IMG/VR virus record: IMGVR_UViG_3300005096_000098
Coordinates: 1 to 37,469 of that record
Reading direction: 5' to 3' (one strand)
DNA length: 37,469 nucleotides
From: a virus
The position numbers and the translations under genes are program-made. Positions 13,205 to 21,172 of this stretch are shown here, in pieces. Every line of letters begins with the position of its first letter. The stretch's first letter is position 1. Under the pieces are notes generated by a model. It worked only from the letters and a program-made list of their open reading frames with translations. It did not search any database and had not been told where the DNA came from.

Positions 13205-14013
13205 CCTTCAAGACTCTCCACCAACATACCGCCTTGAGCGCGATATAAATCAACAGCAACTGTTGCAGCATCTACGCTTGCGGGAGGTCGACCAATGAAA
13301 TAAGAGTGTGTTTTGCAACCAGACGGTGTTGTTGGCGCACTGTTCATCCATGTTTGTAAAGTTAATGATCCCGTAAGACCAGCACCAATTGCTAGTTTTA
13401 ATCCAGCAGGAAAGCCATCTGCTTTATCGGTAGTGTCAAACTCATTAACACTAAAATTAAGCGCACCATCAATATAAATATCACCTCCAACTGTCGCGCC
13501 TAAGTCAATATCGAATAATACATGATGCTGAACACCGTATGATGGCGCTGATGTAGGCTGTAACGATACATCAGCGCCAGCACCAGAGGCATCAGCAACC
13601 TTCCAGCGCCATATAAATACTGGCCGGCCATTCGTGCCTAACCTCGCACCAAAGCCACCATCAGCGTTATTCGCAGCATTAGATGCGCCGCAATCAAGCA
13701 TCCACTCACTACCACCGACAGGTGCATTAACCGCTTCATACCAAAGACTAATTAATAAACGAGTATTGCCAGTACTTGTATCCATGATACTGAGCATTGC
13801 TGCATCAGTAGATGTTATGTCATTATCACCCGCCCACTGAAAACCTTTAGCTAGTACATCAAAAACATTAGTCATAGTGCCTGTTGCAGTTATATCAGCA
13901 ATGGTGCCTGTTCTATCTTTCACTGTAGCGTTGCCATCCAGCAGTGGAATAAACACAGCAGGATAAGTTATTTGTGGCAGGATTAACGCAGGGTCTTTAA
14001 TTCCGAGTTTCAT
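13201..14013 (-). CDS. Lectin-like (LamG/concanavalin-fold) tail protein
   Basis: A 270-residue protein. Residues 20-250 look like one jelly-roll sandwich, with repeated beta segments (FQWAGDND, LLISLWYEAV, HHVLFDIDLGA, GDIYIDGALNFSVNEF, GLKLAIGAG) typical of LamG-like carbohydrate-binding domains. It is coupled by overlaps to the genes on both sides, so it is probably part of the receptor-binding apparatus together with the PhoD-type enzyme. Confidence 0.65.
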   Translation of the reverse strand: MKLGIKDPALILPQITYPAVFIPLLDGNATVKDRTGTIADITATGTMTNVFDVLAKGFQWAGDNDITSTDAAMLSIMDTSTGNTRLLISLWYEAVNAPVGGSEWMLDCGASNAANNADGGFGARLGTNGRPVFIWRWKVADASGAGADVSLQPTSAPSYGVQHHVLFDIDLGATVGGDIYIDGALNFSVNEFDTTDKADGFPAGLKLAIGAGLTGSLTLQTWMNSAPTTPSGCKTHSYFIGRPPASVDAATVAVDLYRAQGGMLVESLEG

Positions 14014-14555
14014 TATTGCACCTCGATTGTGATCGTTACAGGGTTAACGGCTGTGCCTGTTGGAGCTAAAGCACCAAGATGAATCGTATCAATCGTTGCA
14101 TCAGTGCCAAAGGTTGACAGCTCAAGCACCGCTTTCTGCGCTGATACAGCAGGCTGCCCTTGATTTGTAGTGCTAGTACCACCGGCTGCAATATCGGTAA
14201 CGGTAAATCGCTGTATTGCTGTTCCAATGTCAGAAGCATTAAGCGATACCATCACCATAGGGGTGTAAGGAATACCACCTTCCTGATAATTAAAAGTGAT
14301 CGTGGCAAACTTAGCGCCAGTCTTAAAATTATTAATGATGAATATCTCAGCCTCTAATGGCGCTGTAATATCAGTGATAACCTTTGCAGCACTATCTATC
14401 GTGATTATGCGAGGGTCTGTTGATAGTGCTGGTTTATAATTCTCAGCAATCATCAACCCCGCATTTTTGTTGTCGCTTGTTGTTGAGCCGCCAGGCTTTG
14501 TCATGAAATAACGCTGACCGTCGACAATGGTATATTCTGATTTAATTGCTGTCAT
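14013..14555 (-). CDS. Tail fibre-like structural protein, 180 aa
   Basis: A 180-residue, Thr/Ala/Ile-rich all-beta protein. Its start (TIVDGQRYFMTKPGG) and its closing strand (PVTITIEVQ) look like small virion or fibre domains. Its beginning recalls the 258-residue protein at 25410. It is the first gene after the terminator at 14583, so expression probably needs antitermination. Exact role unknown. Confidence 0.55.
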   Translation of the reverse strand: MTAIKSEYTIVDGQRYFMTKPGGSTTSDNKNAGLMIAENYKPALSTDPRIITIDSAAKVITDITAPLEAEIFIINNFKTGAKFATITFNYQEGGIPYTPMVMVSLNASDIGTAIQRFTVTDIAAGGTSTTNQGQPAVSAQKAVLELSTFGTDATIDTIHLGALAPTGTAVNPVTITIEVQ

Positions 14556-14582
14556 GCTTTTCTCCGCCTTCTCTCAGGCATT

Positions 14583-14605
14583 AAAAAACCCCAGTTAAGG
14601 GGCTT
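14583..14605 (-). terminator. Intrinsic terminator, leftward
   Basis: Read leftward: AAGCCCC, loop TTAACT, GGGGTTT, then more T. The 7-base stem with six T in a row is a classical rho-independent signal. It lies after the membrane gene at 14632 and before the fibre-like gene. Confidence 0.75.
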
Positions 14606-14631
14606 GTTTATGTTGTTTTAATATTAATTAT

Positions 14632-15012
14632 TTAATTAACTGTTATATATATCGTATAAATAAAAATAGCGAAAAACTGCAACCCGAAAAATAACATCGG
14701 CGGTATAAATTTAACGCCAAACTCTCTACGCCAGATTATCCACGGCATTGTAAAAGTAAACACAACTGTTCCCCAAAGCCAATAGACAGGATTCATGTTC
14801 AAAAGATGCGCTGCTAAACTATAAAACTGATTTACTAATCCTGGCCTAATTCCGTTTATCTTTCCAAGATTCCCGTAATCATGTGCAGCACAAAGTAATC
14901 TCGCTCTATCAAGCAACTTGTGCATAAATTGAGATAATGAGCATCCGTCAGTATATTCGCCGTTGTCCATTAACGCCTGCGCCTGCTCAAGATAGTTTCT
15001 TACTGAAATCAT
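14632..15012 (-). CDS. Membrane protein with DGCS...HD motif
   Basis: A 126-residue protein if started at the ATG at 15012, which has GGA upstream; the frame opens at 15045. The soluble N-terminal half has DGCS, then LLCAAHDYG about 25 residues on, an arrangement recalling phospholipase A2-like proteins (Cys with His-Asp). Two transmembrane helices follow (about residues 76-96 and 103-125). It lies between the tailspike-type gene and a terminator, where phages often carry exclusion or accessory genes. Catalysis is not proven. Confidence 0.55.
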   Translation of the reverse strand: MISVRNYLEQAQALMDNGEYTDGCSLSQFMHKLLDRARLLCAAHDYGNLGKINGIRPGLVNQFYSLAAHLLNMNPVYWLWGTVVFTFTMPWIIWRREFGVKFIPPMLFFGLQFFAIFIYTIYITVN

Positions 15013-15017
15013 AATAA

Positions 15018-15791
15018 TTAATCCGTATATTGTATGGTTATCCAACCACGATTTATTGATGTATCATCAAATAGGTTTATATCAAACTTCCCACCTGTTA
15101 ATCTATTTAATACTATGTTAGTAGAGTCAGCTGAGTAACCTTTCGAACCTGTGGCTGCATCTTCTTTTGATTCGGCACTAGCCATGTCATATGTAGTGGC
15201 AAGACCATCTTCTTGGATAATTACGTTTATTGTTCTTATTTTTGACAGCGTGACTCCATGAGCAACGCTTACAGATGCAGTTGCATCCATATCCCATGTA
15301 CCAATATTTAATATCTTTGTATTAAGACTGGCTATTTTACCTTCTGTAACAAAAGTCGCATCACCCCATTGTGTAGGGCTTGATATAGGATCGTTCCCCT
15401 GATTCGTCTCTGTACCTGCAACTAATGATTTATAGTGAGCTAAATCAGAACCTTTTACAATGTCATTAAAGCTATATGACTTATCATTAATCCACGGATC
15501 AAACTGACCTGCGTCAACCTCGCCGATAGGGTCGCGGCTCCATATAGTCACATCGTTTTCGTCTTTTTGAACCGCCTTATACACGCCGTCTAGGAATACA
15601 TCAGGGATATATCCACCGGAAAGCGATAAAACAGGATTAGCTATTGCTGTGGAAAAGTCTGAGTCTGAATAAACCGTTTTAAGTGTGGTCGTGCCAGGTT
15701 CAAAAAAATAGGTCTTAGCGCCCACTACAGGATTTCCATTTGAATCAAGAATCTGTGGGGTTGGGTTTGAATAACGTGCCAAAATAATCAC
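15018..15791 (-). CDS. Tailspike head-binding protein with CBM-like module
   Basis: A 257-residue protein. Residues 5-95 match the P22 tailspike head-binding domain (ARYSNPTPQILDSNGNPV, FFEPGTT, SLSGGYIPDVFLDG, YKAV, DPIGEV). Residues 96-145 resemble a small carbohydrate-binding module (SYSFNDIVKGSD, HYKSL, GNDPISSPTQW). No beta-helix follows, so it is far shorter than P22 gp9 (about 667). It probably acts as an adaptor joining the separate lectin, fibre and PhoD proteins to the virion. Confidence 0.78.
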   Translation of the reverse strand: MIILARYSNPTPQILDSNGNPVVGAKTYFFEPGTTTLKTVYSDSDFSTAIANPVLSLSGGYIPDVFLDGVYKAVQKDENDVTIWSRDPIGEVDAGQFDPWINDKSYSFNDIVKGSDLAHYKSLVAGTETNQGNDPISSPTQWGDATFVTEGKIASLNTKILNIGTWDMDATASVSVAHGVTLSKIRTINVIIQEDGLATTYDMASAESKEDAATGSKGYSADSTNIVLNRLTGGKFDINLFDDTSINRGWITIQYTD

Positions 15792-15811
15792 CTATAATGT
15801 TATAATCGGTA

Positions 15812-15831
15812 CAGGGTGAAAACCACCCTGC
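15812..15831 (+). other. Hairpin between spike and HNH genes
   Basis: CAGGGTG, a 5-base AAAAC loop, CACCCTG: a perfect 7-base stem. It lies in the 70-base gap between divergent genes, next to two TATAAT-like hexamers at about 15791-15805. It could be a regulatory hairpin or an operator. No T run follows on either strand. Confidence 0.45.
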
Positions 15832-15861
15832 CCTAATCAATTAACTATTCGAGTAGCTAAT

Positions 15862-16461
15862 ATGACCTTTAAATATTGTACCAAATGTCACACTTTAAAA
15901 CCATTTTCTGACTTCGGAAAAAATCAACGCGGGAAACATGGATTAAGAGCAGACTGTAAATGTTGCGCCAGAATAAAAAGCAAATCCGACGGCCGGTCAA
16001 AAAAAGGATTGCTCAACAGGATATTTCAACACCAGCGAAGAAATTGCAAAGCAAGAAATCATCCGATGCCTGATTACACATTAAGTGAATTTCAATCATG
16101 GGCGTTCAATCAATCAATATTCCACGCACTCTATAATCAGTGGGTAATTGATGATTACGATAAAAACTCAACCCCATCTTTTGACCGCATAGACGACTAT
16201 CAAGGATATTCGATAGATAGGTTGCAAATAATCTCATGGCGAAATCATATTGATAAATCAAGTTACGATAGAATCAATGGCGTTAATAACAAAATAAGTA
16301 AGTCGGTAACGCAAATGACAAAAAACGGTGTATTTATTGCTAAATATCATTCGCAACATGAGGCATACAGAGTTACTAATATCCACAATACTTCTATATC
16401 GGCATGTTGCTTAGGTAAGCTTTCACACGCTGGTGGATTCAAATGGAGCTTTGATAAATAA
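15862..16461 (+). CDS. HNH homing-type endonuclease
   Basis: A 199-residue protein read against all its neighbours. An N-terminal zinc finger (CTKC at 6-9, CKCC at 32-35) is followed by an HNH-type core of the homing family (PSFDRIDDYQGYSIDRLQIISW) at about residues 110-132. A C-terminal NUMOD1-like DNA-binding repeat comes last (EAYRVTNIHNTSISACCLGK... GGFKW). Free-standing homing endonucleases insert between phage genes and cut relatives lacking them. No intron or intein is seen, so it is intronless. Confidence 0.8.
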   Translation: MTFKYCTKCHTLKPFSDFGKNQRGKHGLRADCKCCARIKSKSDGRSKKGLLNRIFQHQRRNCKARNHPMPDYTLSEFQSWAFNQSIFHALYNQWVIDDYDKNSTPSFDRIDDYQGYSIDRLQIISWRNHIDKSSYDRINGVNNKISKSVTQMTKNGVFIAKYHSQHEAYRVTNIHNTSISACCLGKLSHAGGFKWSFDK

Positions 16462-16539
16462 ATACAGCCCATTTAAAAGCCCGAATGCTGGCTTCTGTAG
16501 TTGTTTGCGTTAGGGCTGTGGTTTAGGTATTATTTGCTA

Positions 16540-16668
16540 GTGAATCTCTTAATTCTTATAGGTATCTTGTATCTTATTAACCCATTACTTGCTGGTGGGT
16601 TGGTTGCAATAGAGATTATATGGCTGCTAATTCAAGCTATAAATAATAGATGGTTTAATTTCTTCTAA
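16540..16668 (+). CDS. Possible 42-aa membrane peptide
   Basis: A GTG-started frame of 42 residues, nearly all hydrophobic (Leu/Ile-rich) with a basic, aromatic tail. It follows the HNH gene on the same strand and overlaps the end of the gp16-like gene by 14 bases. No ribosome site stands out. The 190 bases between the two larger genes hold nothing else recognisable, apart from short complementary stretches ACAGCCC/GGGCTGT. Confidence 0.3.
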   Translation: MNLLILIGILYLINPLLAGGLVAIEIIWLLIQAINNRWFNFF

Positions 16669-18526
16669 GCAGCTCGTTTATTGATTTAAAAGCGTTTTCC
16701 TCATTTACACCCCTGATTTTATCTGCGCCTTTTGCTGCAAGATCAATGGCTACGCCAGCAACCGTCTTATTACCTGCCGCTGCATCAAGTCCAGTCTTAA
16801 CATTCTTACCAATCTCGCCACCAAGCGATGTTCTTGCTACAGGGCCAAATACAGCATCTAATTCATCTGCAAATAGCATCTGAGTCGCAATATCGTCATC
16901 AAAGTTGCTGCCAAATTTCCTAGATATAGTCTCAATTTCGTCAACTGCATCAACTAGGTTAATCCTTGACTGGACATTGCTCATTAAGCCCCTGAGACGC
17001 GTTCCTAGAGCTTTATCTGCATTACCGCCAGCAAGGTTCATCTTTGTGCCGGCAGCATTCTGAATCGAATCTAGCGCGCCTATGGTCTCAGAATATATAG
17101 TATTTACTTTATTATATTCTGGAAACGTACTATCTAATGATTCATCAATGTTTCGTCTGAATTCTTTTAATACTCTTTCAGTATCACCACTAAGGCCGGT
17201 CTTAACTTTGCCAAATGTCACGTTATTATCAATAATCCGTTTCATTTTGTGCGCCGTGAAGCCGTCTGGCGTTCCGCGTCTTCCAGCAATATTCATTTGT
17301 CTAATAACTTCTTTTAATGGGCCTCTGTCGCCGGGCGAGATAATAGAGTTTTTAAAATCAGGAACCAAGCCGCCTTTTCCATTGTCAACAAGTTTAATCC
17401 CGAACCCATCCAGACTGTCAGCAAACCCATTTATAGCCTTGTCTAAATTTACAGGCTTACCTTTTAGCGTATTTGCAACAGCGTCTATTCTTTTCCCAGC
17501 GTTCTTATTAACAGATCTTACGTGCTGGATTCGCTTAAGTAGTGAATCACCAGCTATGTCTGTAGGGCGGTTTTTGGCTTGAAACAGGGCGTTTTTCTTA
17601 CCGCGTTGCATAATATCTACCATACGCAACATTTTAGCCCTGTCAGCTTTAGACGCTCCCTTGACCGCTGCTATAACGCCAGGCTCGAACCCCTGCTTAA
17701 TAGCAGTTGTTGCTAATTTATCAGTCTTAACCTTCCCGGCACCGTCTGCGATATATTTCGCTAACGTCCTATCCGTCCCACCTTCTGCAAGTTTCTCTGC
17801 AATCTTTAATTGCGTTTTAGTTGGTGGTGTAAATGGATTTTTTATATCAGGATTTACCTTACTTGATGGGATAGCCGATTTCCCAGCGATATTAGCCTTT
17901 GCTATTTTACCTAAAGCAAATGCAGCGCCTATTATATCTGGCGAAATTTTAGCTACGGTCGCAAGCAATGGGCTTCCAGTTTCCTCAAACACCCTGTCCC
18001 CTGCGACTGTAGTAAATCCCTTATCTTTTATATTTTGTTTTGTCTCTAAAGCCTGCTCTCTAATATTGCCTGCTAACCCTTCGGCAATCATCGCCTGTGG
18101 TATGGTCTGCTCACTAGCAAAATCAAGACCTTTCTGCACAACGTCACCAACGGCTTTAAGTCCTGCCTGTCCTGCTTGTGTTTTAGGCGTGAAGGTATTT
18201 TCTTGAAAACCTTTTATGTCAGATACAGCCTCGCCCAGAGTGCCGCCTGTTGCTAACGTGCCGATAGCAGATAAACCACCAGCTACCTGATTGCCCAAAC
18301 CTGATGCAATAGACATGGCAGGCTCTGCAATAGCATCAAACGCATTCCCTTCTGGCAATGGTTGAGCTGCCGCATCGTTTGATACGGCTTGCTGCGCTTT
18401 AAGCTCACGCAATTGATTAAGTCTTGCGCGCCGACCAGATTGCGATTTTAAAGCCCTTAGTTCTTCAAGGCGTTCTCTAGGGGTTGCCAAATTCGGCCTC
18501 CAAAGCATCGAGTTCCGCTTGCTCAT
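16655..18526 (-). CDS. P22 gp16-like DNA ejection protein
   Basis: A 623-residue protein in the position and size of P22 gp16 (609), ejected from the capsid into the host to help DNA cross the envelope. Long helical stretches, a Gly/Ala-rich hydrophobic part (about residues 60-105) and a Lys-rich C-terminal half are seen. The frame begins at 18526; the ATG at 18508 has a better upstream GGAA. Either way it overlaps the gp20-like gene. The assignment rests on synteny and composition. Confidence 0.7.
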   Translation of the reverse strand: MSKRNSMLWRPNLATPRERLEELRALKSQSGRRARLNQLRELKAQQAVSNDAAAQPLPEGNAFDAIAEPAMSIASGLGNQVAGGLSAIGTLATGGTLGEAVSDIKGFQENTFTPKTQAGQAGLKAVGDVVQKGLDFASEQTIPQAMIAEGLAGNIREQALETKQNIKDKGFTTVAGDRVFEETGSPLLATVAKISPDIIGAAFALGKIAKANIAGKSAIPSSKVNPDIKNPFTPPTKTQLKIAEKLAEGGTDRTLAKYIADGAGKVKTDKLATTAIKQGFEPGVIAAVKGASKADRAKMLRMVDIMQRGKKNALFQAKNRPTDIAGDSLLKRIQHVRSVNKNAGKRIDAVANTLKGKPVNLDKAINGFADSLDGFGIKLVDNGKGGLVPDFKNSIISPGDRGPLKEVIRQMNIAGRRGTPDGFTAHKMKRIIDNNVTFGKVKTGLSGDTERVLKEFRRNIDESLDSTFPEYNKVNTIYSETIGALDSIQNAAGTKMNLAGGNADKALGTRLRGLMSNVQSRINLVDAVDEIETISRKFGSNFDDDIATQMLFADELDAVFGPVARTSLGGEIGKNVKTGLDAAAGNKTVAGVAIDLAAKGADKIRGVNEENAFKSINELLRRN

Positions 18527-19757
18527 CTGGGGTTAATTCATCGTCAGTTTTAAGAATGTTCTCACGCTCTTCGATATTCCTGACTTTCTGTGCAATAAAC
18601 GCATCCAATTGCGCCATTTTTTCTGCTGGCGTTGCATTCGGGTCACCCATTGTAGCCTTTAAAGATTCACCCTCTTGAACACTAAACGAACCGCCGAAAG
18701 TTTGCTTTAAAAGCGGCAAGACTTGGTTGTTAATAATTGCTATAAATTTAGCTCTCGCTGTAGCGCCTTTGGTTGCGCCAAATCCTGATTCTTTGACTGC
18801 CGTATCAAATACTCTTCCACCAAGCGTGCTGGTTGCTATTGGCGCTAATTCTCGCAATGTATTTACTGTGCTGGTTAGTCCAGGTAGAGCTGCATTCATC
18901 TGTTTAAGCTCGGTAAATGCTTCGCCGTTCTGCTTAGCAAGTATCCGAGCTTTTGTAATATCAGCCTCAAGCTGCGGCTTGAGTTTTAACTGAGCCTTGA
19001 TTTTTTCAGCCTCTTTTCTTCCAGCCTCGTCAACCTTAATGTCTGCTTCAGCTGATAATGTATTCAATGCTTGTTGTCTTGATTGCTTTAACGCATCCAG
19101 TCTGGCTTGACCTGTGACGACCTTACCTGACGGGTCTCTTACCTGCACAGTTCCATCTGGTAAGGCCTGAATAACCGCACCACTATCAAGTATCTCTGTT
19201 TTAGCCGAAGCCAATCCACCTGCTAGGCTTTTAGGGCTTTGCAATATCCCCGCCTGCTGTCCAAGTGTAATAACCTTGTCAATCATGCCCTGTGCGCCCT
19301 GTGCATCGCCTGAGAGCAACAACTGTTCTAGTTCCTCAGTATCAGTCGTTGGCAGTCCGTCACGCTGTAGCTGCGCCTTACGCTCTTGTATGAACCTGAG
19401 CTTACCTTCGACCGTAGGAATAGAATTGATCTGTGCGGCACCCTGTACGACAGAGGTTAAAAAAGATTTGTTGCGGTCGTTAAGATTCTTAAAGCCTGCT
19501 GAATCTATCTTTGCAGCTCTCTCAGGATTAACCGCTGAACGCTGCCTTTGTGCCGCCGCTCGTTCTTCATTGCTCAGTGATGGGTCAAGCACCTGAGACG
19601 TTAATTCCCTAAACTGGTTTTGCCGGTCTATTGTATTCTCAGCTTCACGGTTCTGTACAAACTGACCACGTAATTGCTGACCTGTATTAAAACCGGAGGC
19701 GATATTACCCGGTACGTTCGGCTGAAGATTAAATCCTCTTGCATCGACTAAAGGCAT
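18477..19757 (-). CDS. P22 gp20-like DNA ejection protein
   Basis: A 426-residue, Gln/Ala/Glu-rich helical protein, close in length to P22 gp20 (471) and in the same place between the gp7- and gp16-like genes. Typical of internal virion proteins ejected before the DNA. It overlaps the next gene and starts at the stop of the preceding one (TAATG). No enzymatic motif is visible. Confidence 0.68.
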   Translation of the reverse strand: MPLVDARGFNLQPNVPGNIASGFNTGQQLRGQFVQNREAENTIDRQNQFRELTSQVLDPSLSNEERAAAQRQRSAVNPERAAKIDSAGFKNLNDRNKSFLTSVVQGAAQINSIPTVEGKLRFIQERKAQLQRDGLPTTDTEELEQLLLSGDAQGAQGMIDKVITLGQQAGILQSPKSLAGGLASAKTEILDSGAVIQALPDGTVQVRDPSGKVVTGQARLDALKQSRQQALNTLSAEADIKVDEAGRKEAEKIKAQLKLKPQLEADITKARILAKQNGEAFTELKQMNAALPGLTSTVNTLRELAPIATSTLGGRVFDTAVKESGFGATKGATARAKFIAIINNQVLPLLKQTFGGSFSVQEGESLKATMGDPNATPAEKMAQLDAFIAQKVRNIEERENILKTDDELTPDEQAELDALEAEFGNP

Positions 19758-20467
19758 TACAGAAATCCTATGTTTACGTTACTTGATTGAGGCGTAAGGA
19801 ATTGACTACCACCACCTACTGCGGCACCACCTGCACCACCAGTAAATGCACCAACGCCCAAAGCGCCCAACTGCAAGAACTGATTAGTTGCATTAGCCCT
19901 TGCCTGTGCAGCACCTAACTCACCACTAGCCAACGCCTGACCGCCTTGCATAATGGCATTGCCAGCTTGATTTGCAGCATTAGCACCTAACTGACCGACA
20001 TTAACTGCTGTCTGTGTACCTGGGGCTGATAATTGATTAAGTCGATTAAACTGGTTCTCTGTGTCCTGTTGAGCAAAGCCAACACCTTGCTCAACCAATG
20101 CGCTGCGAACATCGCCACCGCCAACACCGCCAATAGCTGCGGCGTTCTGCAACAAGTTCTTTTGGGCGCGCTTTCGCAAAAACTGTTGAGCGGGTGACTC
20201 TGCTATATTCTGTATAGCTGTTTCCTGTGCGCCTGCCCCACTTAATCCTAAAAGGGCAGACTGCTGATCTCTCGCCAGATTGCCCGTATCTATAGCAGGC
20301 TGTAAACTCTTTTGCGTAATATCAAAACGACGATTTATCCCCGTCTCGGCACGTCCGGCTGCATCCGCCTGTAATCGACCAGCACTTCTAGCCGCGTCAG
20401 CCGCAGCTTGCTCACCAAAGGCATCATCAACCAGCCCTAAAGTGCCAACTTTTACAATTTTACTCAT
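19757..20467 (-). CDS. P22 gp7-like DNA ejection protein
   Basis: A 236-residue Ala/Gly/Gln-rich protein similar in size to P22 gp7 (229). The C-terminal part is a Gly-rich hydrophobic stretch (GALGVGAFTGGAGGAAVGGG), which could insert into a membrane, as proposed for ejection proteins. The start overlaps the acetyltransferase-like gene by 8 bases. Assigned from gene order and composition. Confidence 0.68.
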   Translation of the reverse strand: MSKIVKVGTLGLVDDAFGEQAAADAARSAGRLQADAAGRAETGINRRFDITQKSLQPAIDTGNLARDQQSALLGLSGAGAQETAIQNIAESPAQQFLRKRAQKNLLQNAAAIGGVGGGDVRSALVEQGVGFAQQDTENQFNRLNQLSAPGTQTAVNVGQLGANAANQAGNAIMQGGQALASGELGAAQARANATNQFLQLGALGVGAFTGGAGGAAVGGGSQFLTPQSSNVNIGFL

Positions 20468-20936
20468 TGAATAATGCCTCTATTTCTTCTCTGGTAATAC
20501 CGAGATAATGCTGGTCATGTAATTGTTTGTTTTTCATATAGCTCAATCTCGATAAGCCTTCATCAGTAAAACCTTGATGTAGCGTGAAATGGTAAACGTT
20601 TGGATAAAGTGCTGGAATAATTGCCTGAATCTTCTTAAACTCAAGATTGTCTATCGCCCATTTAAGAATGGCACGACCTGATTCTTTTGCACGTGATCTA
20701 TACTCAGGCAGAATAAAAGCATGAATTTGCCACGTAACATTGTTTAACTTATGCAGGTTATAACACCCAATAGGCTCATCATTATTAGTAATCAACACCC
20801 ACGCTTCATTGATAACATCAGGTTTAAAGGTAGGCGGATTATCTTCTGTTGCTGTCGCCCATAATTCAGGGCGAAAGACGATTGACCAGATAAGCTCAAC
20901 GTCATAAGTCCGGACAGCTTTTATACAAGAATCCAA
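20460..20936 (-). CDS. GNAT-fold acetyltransferase-like virion protein
   Basis: A 158-residue protein with the GNAT secondary-structure order: EAWVLITNNDEPIGCYNLHKL strand pair, WQIHAFILPEYRSRAKESG as motif A around residues 68-86, and a C-terminal FTLHQGFTDEG, where a Tyr or Phe usually ends the fold. The P-loop is imperfect, so catalysis is uncertain. It occupies the place of P22 gp14, and T7 gp13 is a comparable GNAT-like virion gene product. It may be structural. Confidence 0.65.
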   Translation of the reverse strand: MDSCIKAVRTYDVELIWSIVFRPELWATATEDNPPTFKPDVINEAWVLITNNDEPIGCYNLHKLNNVTWQIHAFILPEYRSRAKESGRAILKWAIDNLEFKKIQAIIPALYPNVYHFTLHQGFTDEGLSRLSYMKNKQLHDQHYLGITREEIEALFNE

Positions 20937-21172
20937 CCTGTATCCCCTGATCCTGATTGCTTAATATATAAGACGCTACCAGCCGTTCCAGCTGTGTCCA
21001 TGTACCTTTGCCCTATCTCAGCCGTTATCACTCCCTCAGGGCTTCCAGAGCCTTGTACTGGGGTGTTTAAATTAATCTCTGTGGCTAGTTCTTCAAGGAA
21101 GGATGCAGCACGTAGCGTTAGCTTGCCGTTTTCATCTGTGAACTGAGAATAGCGCTCAAAAGGAACAATCAT
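20921..21172 (-). CDS. Small virion protein in the tail-needle position
   Basis: An 83-residue protein. An N-terminal helix (NGKLTLRAASFLEELATEIN) is followed by a Gly-rich beta part with YMDTAG and LYIKQSGSGDTGWILV, a common ending in small phage structural proteins. It sits where P22 encodes tail needle gp26, but is far too short and lacks heptad repeats. It may plug or cap the tail in a different way. Confidence 0.55.
   Translation of the reverse strand: MIVPFERYSQFTDENGKLTLRAASFLEELATEINLNTPVQGSGSPEGVITAEIGQRYMDTAGTAGSVLYIKQSGSGDTGWILV

Noticed and set aside
11675-14555. A diversity-generating retroelement acting on the receptor-binding genes
   Set aside because: No reverse transcriptase and no template/variable repeat pair with adenine-biased changes was seen.
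17082-18206. Two long plus-strand frames (166 and 181 codons)
   Set aside because: They are the antisense of the gp16-like gene, Ser/Leu/Pro-rich, with no ribosome site.
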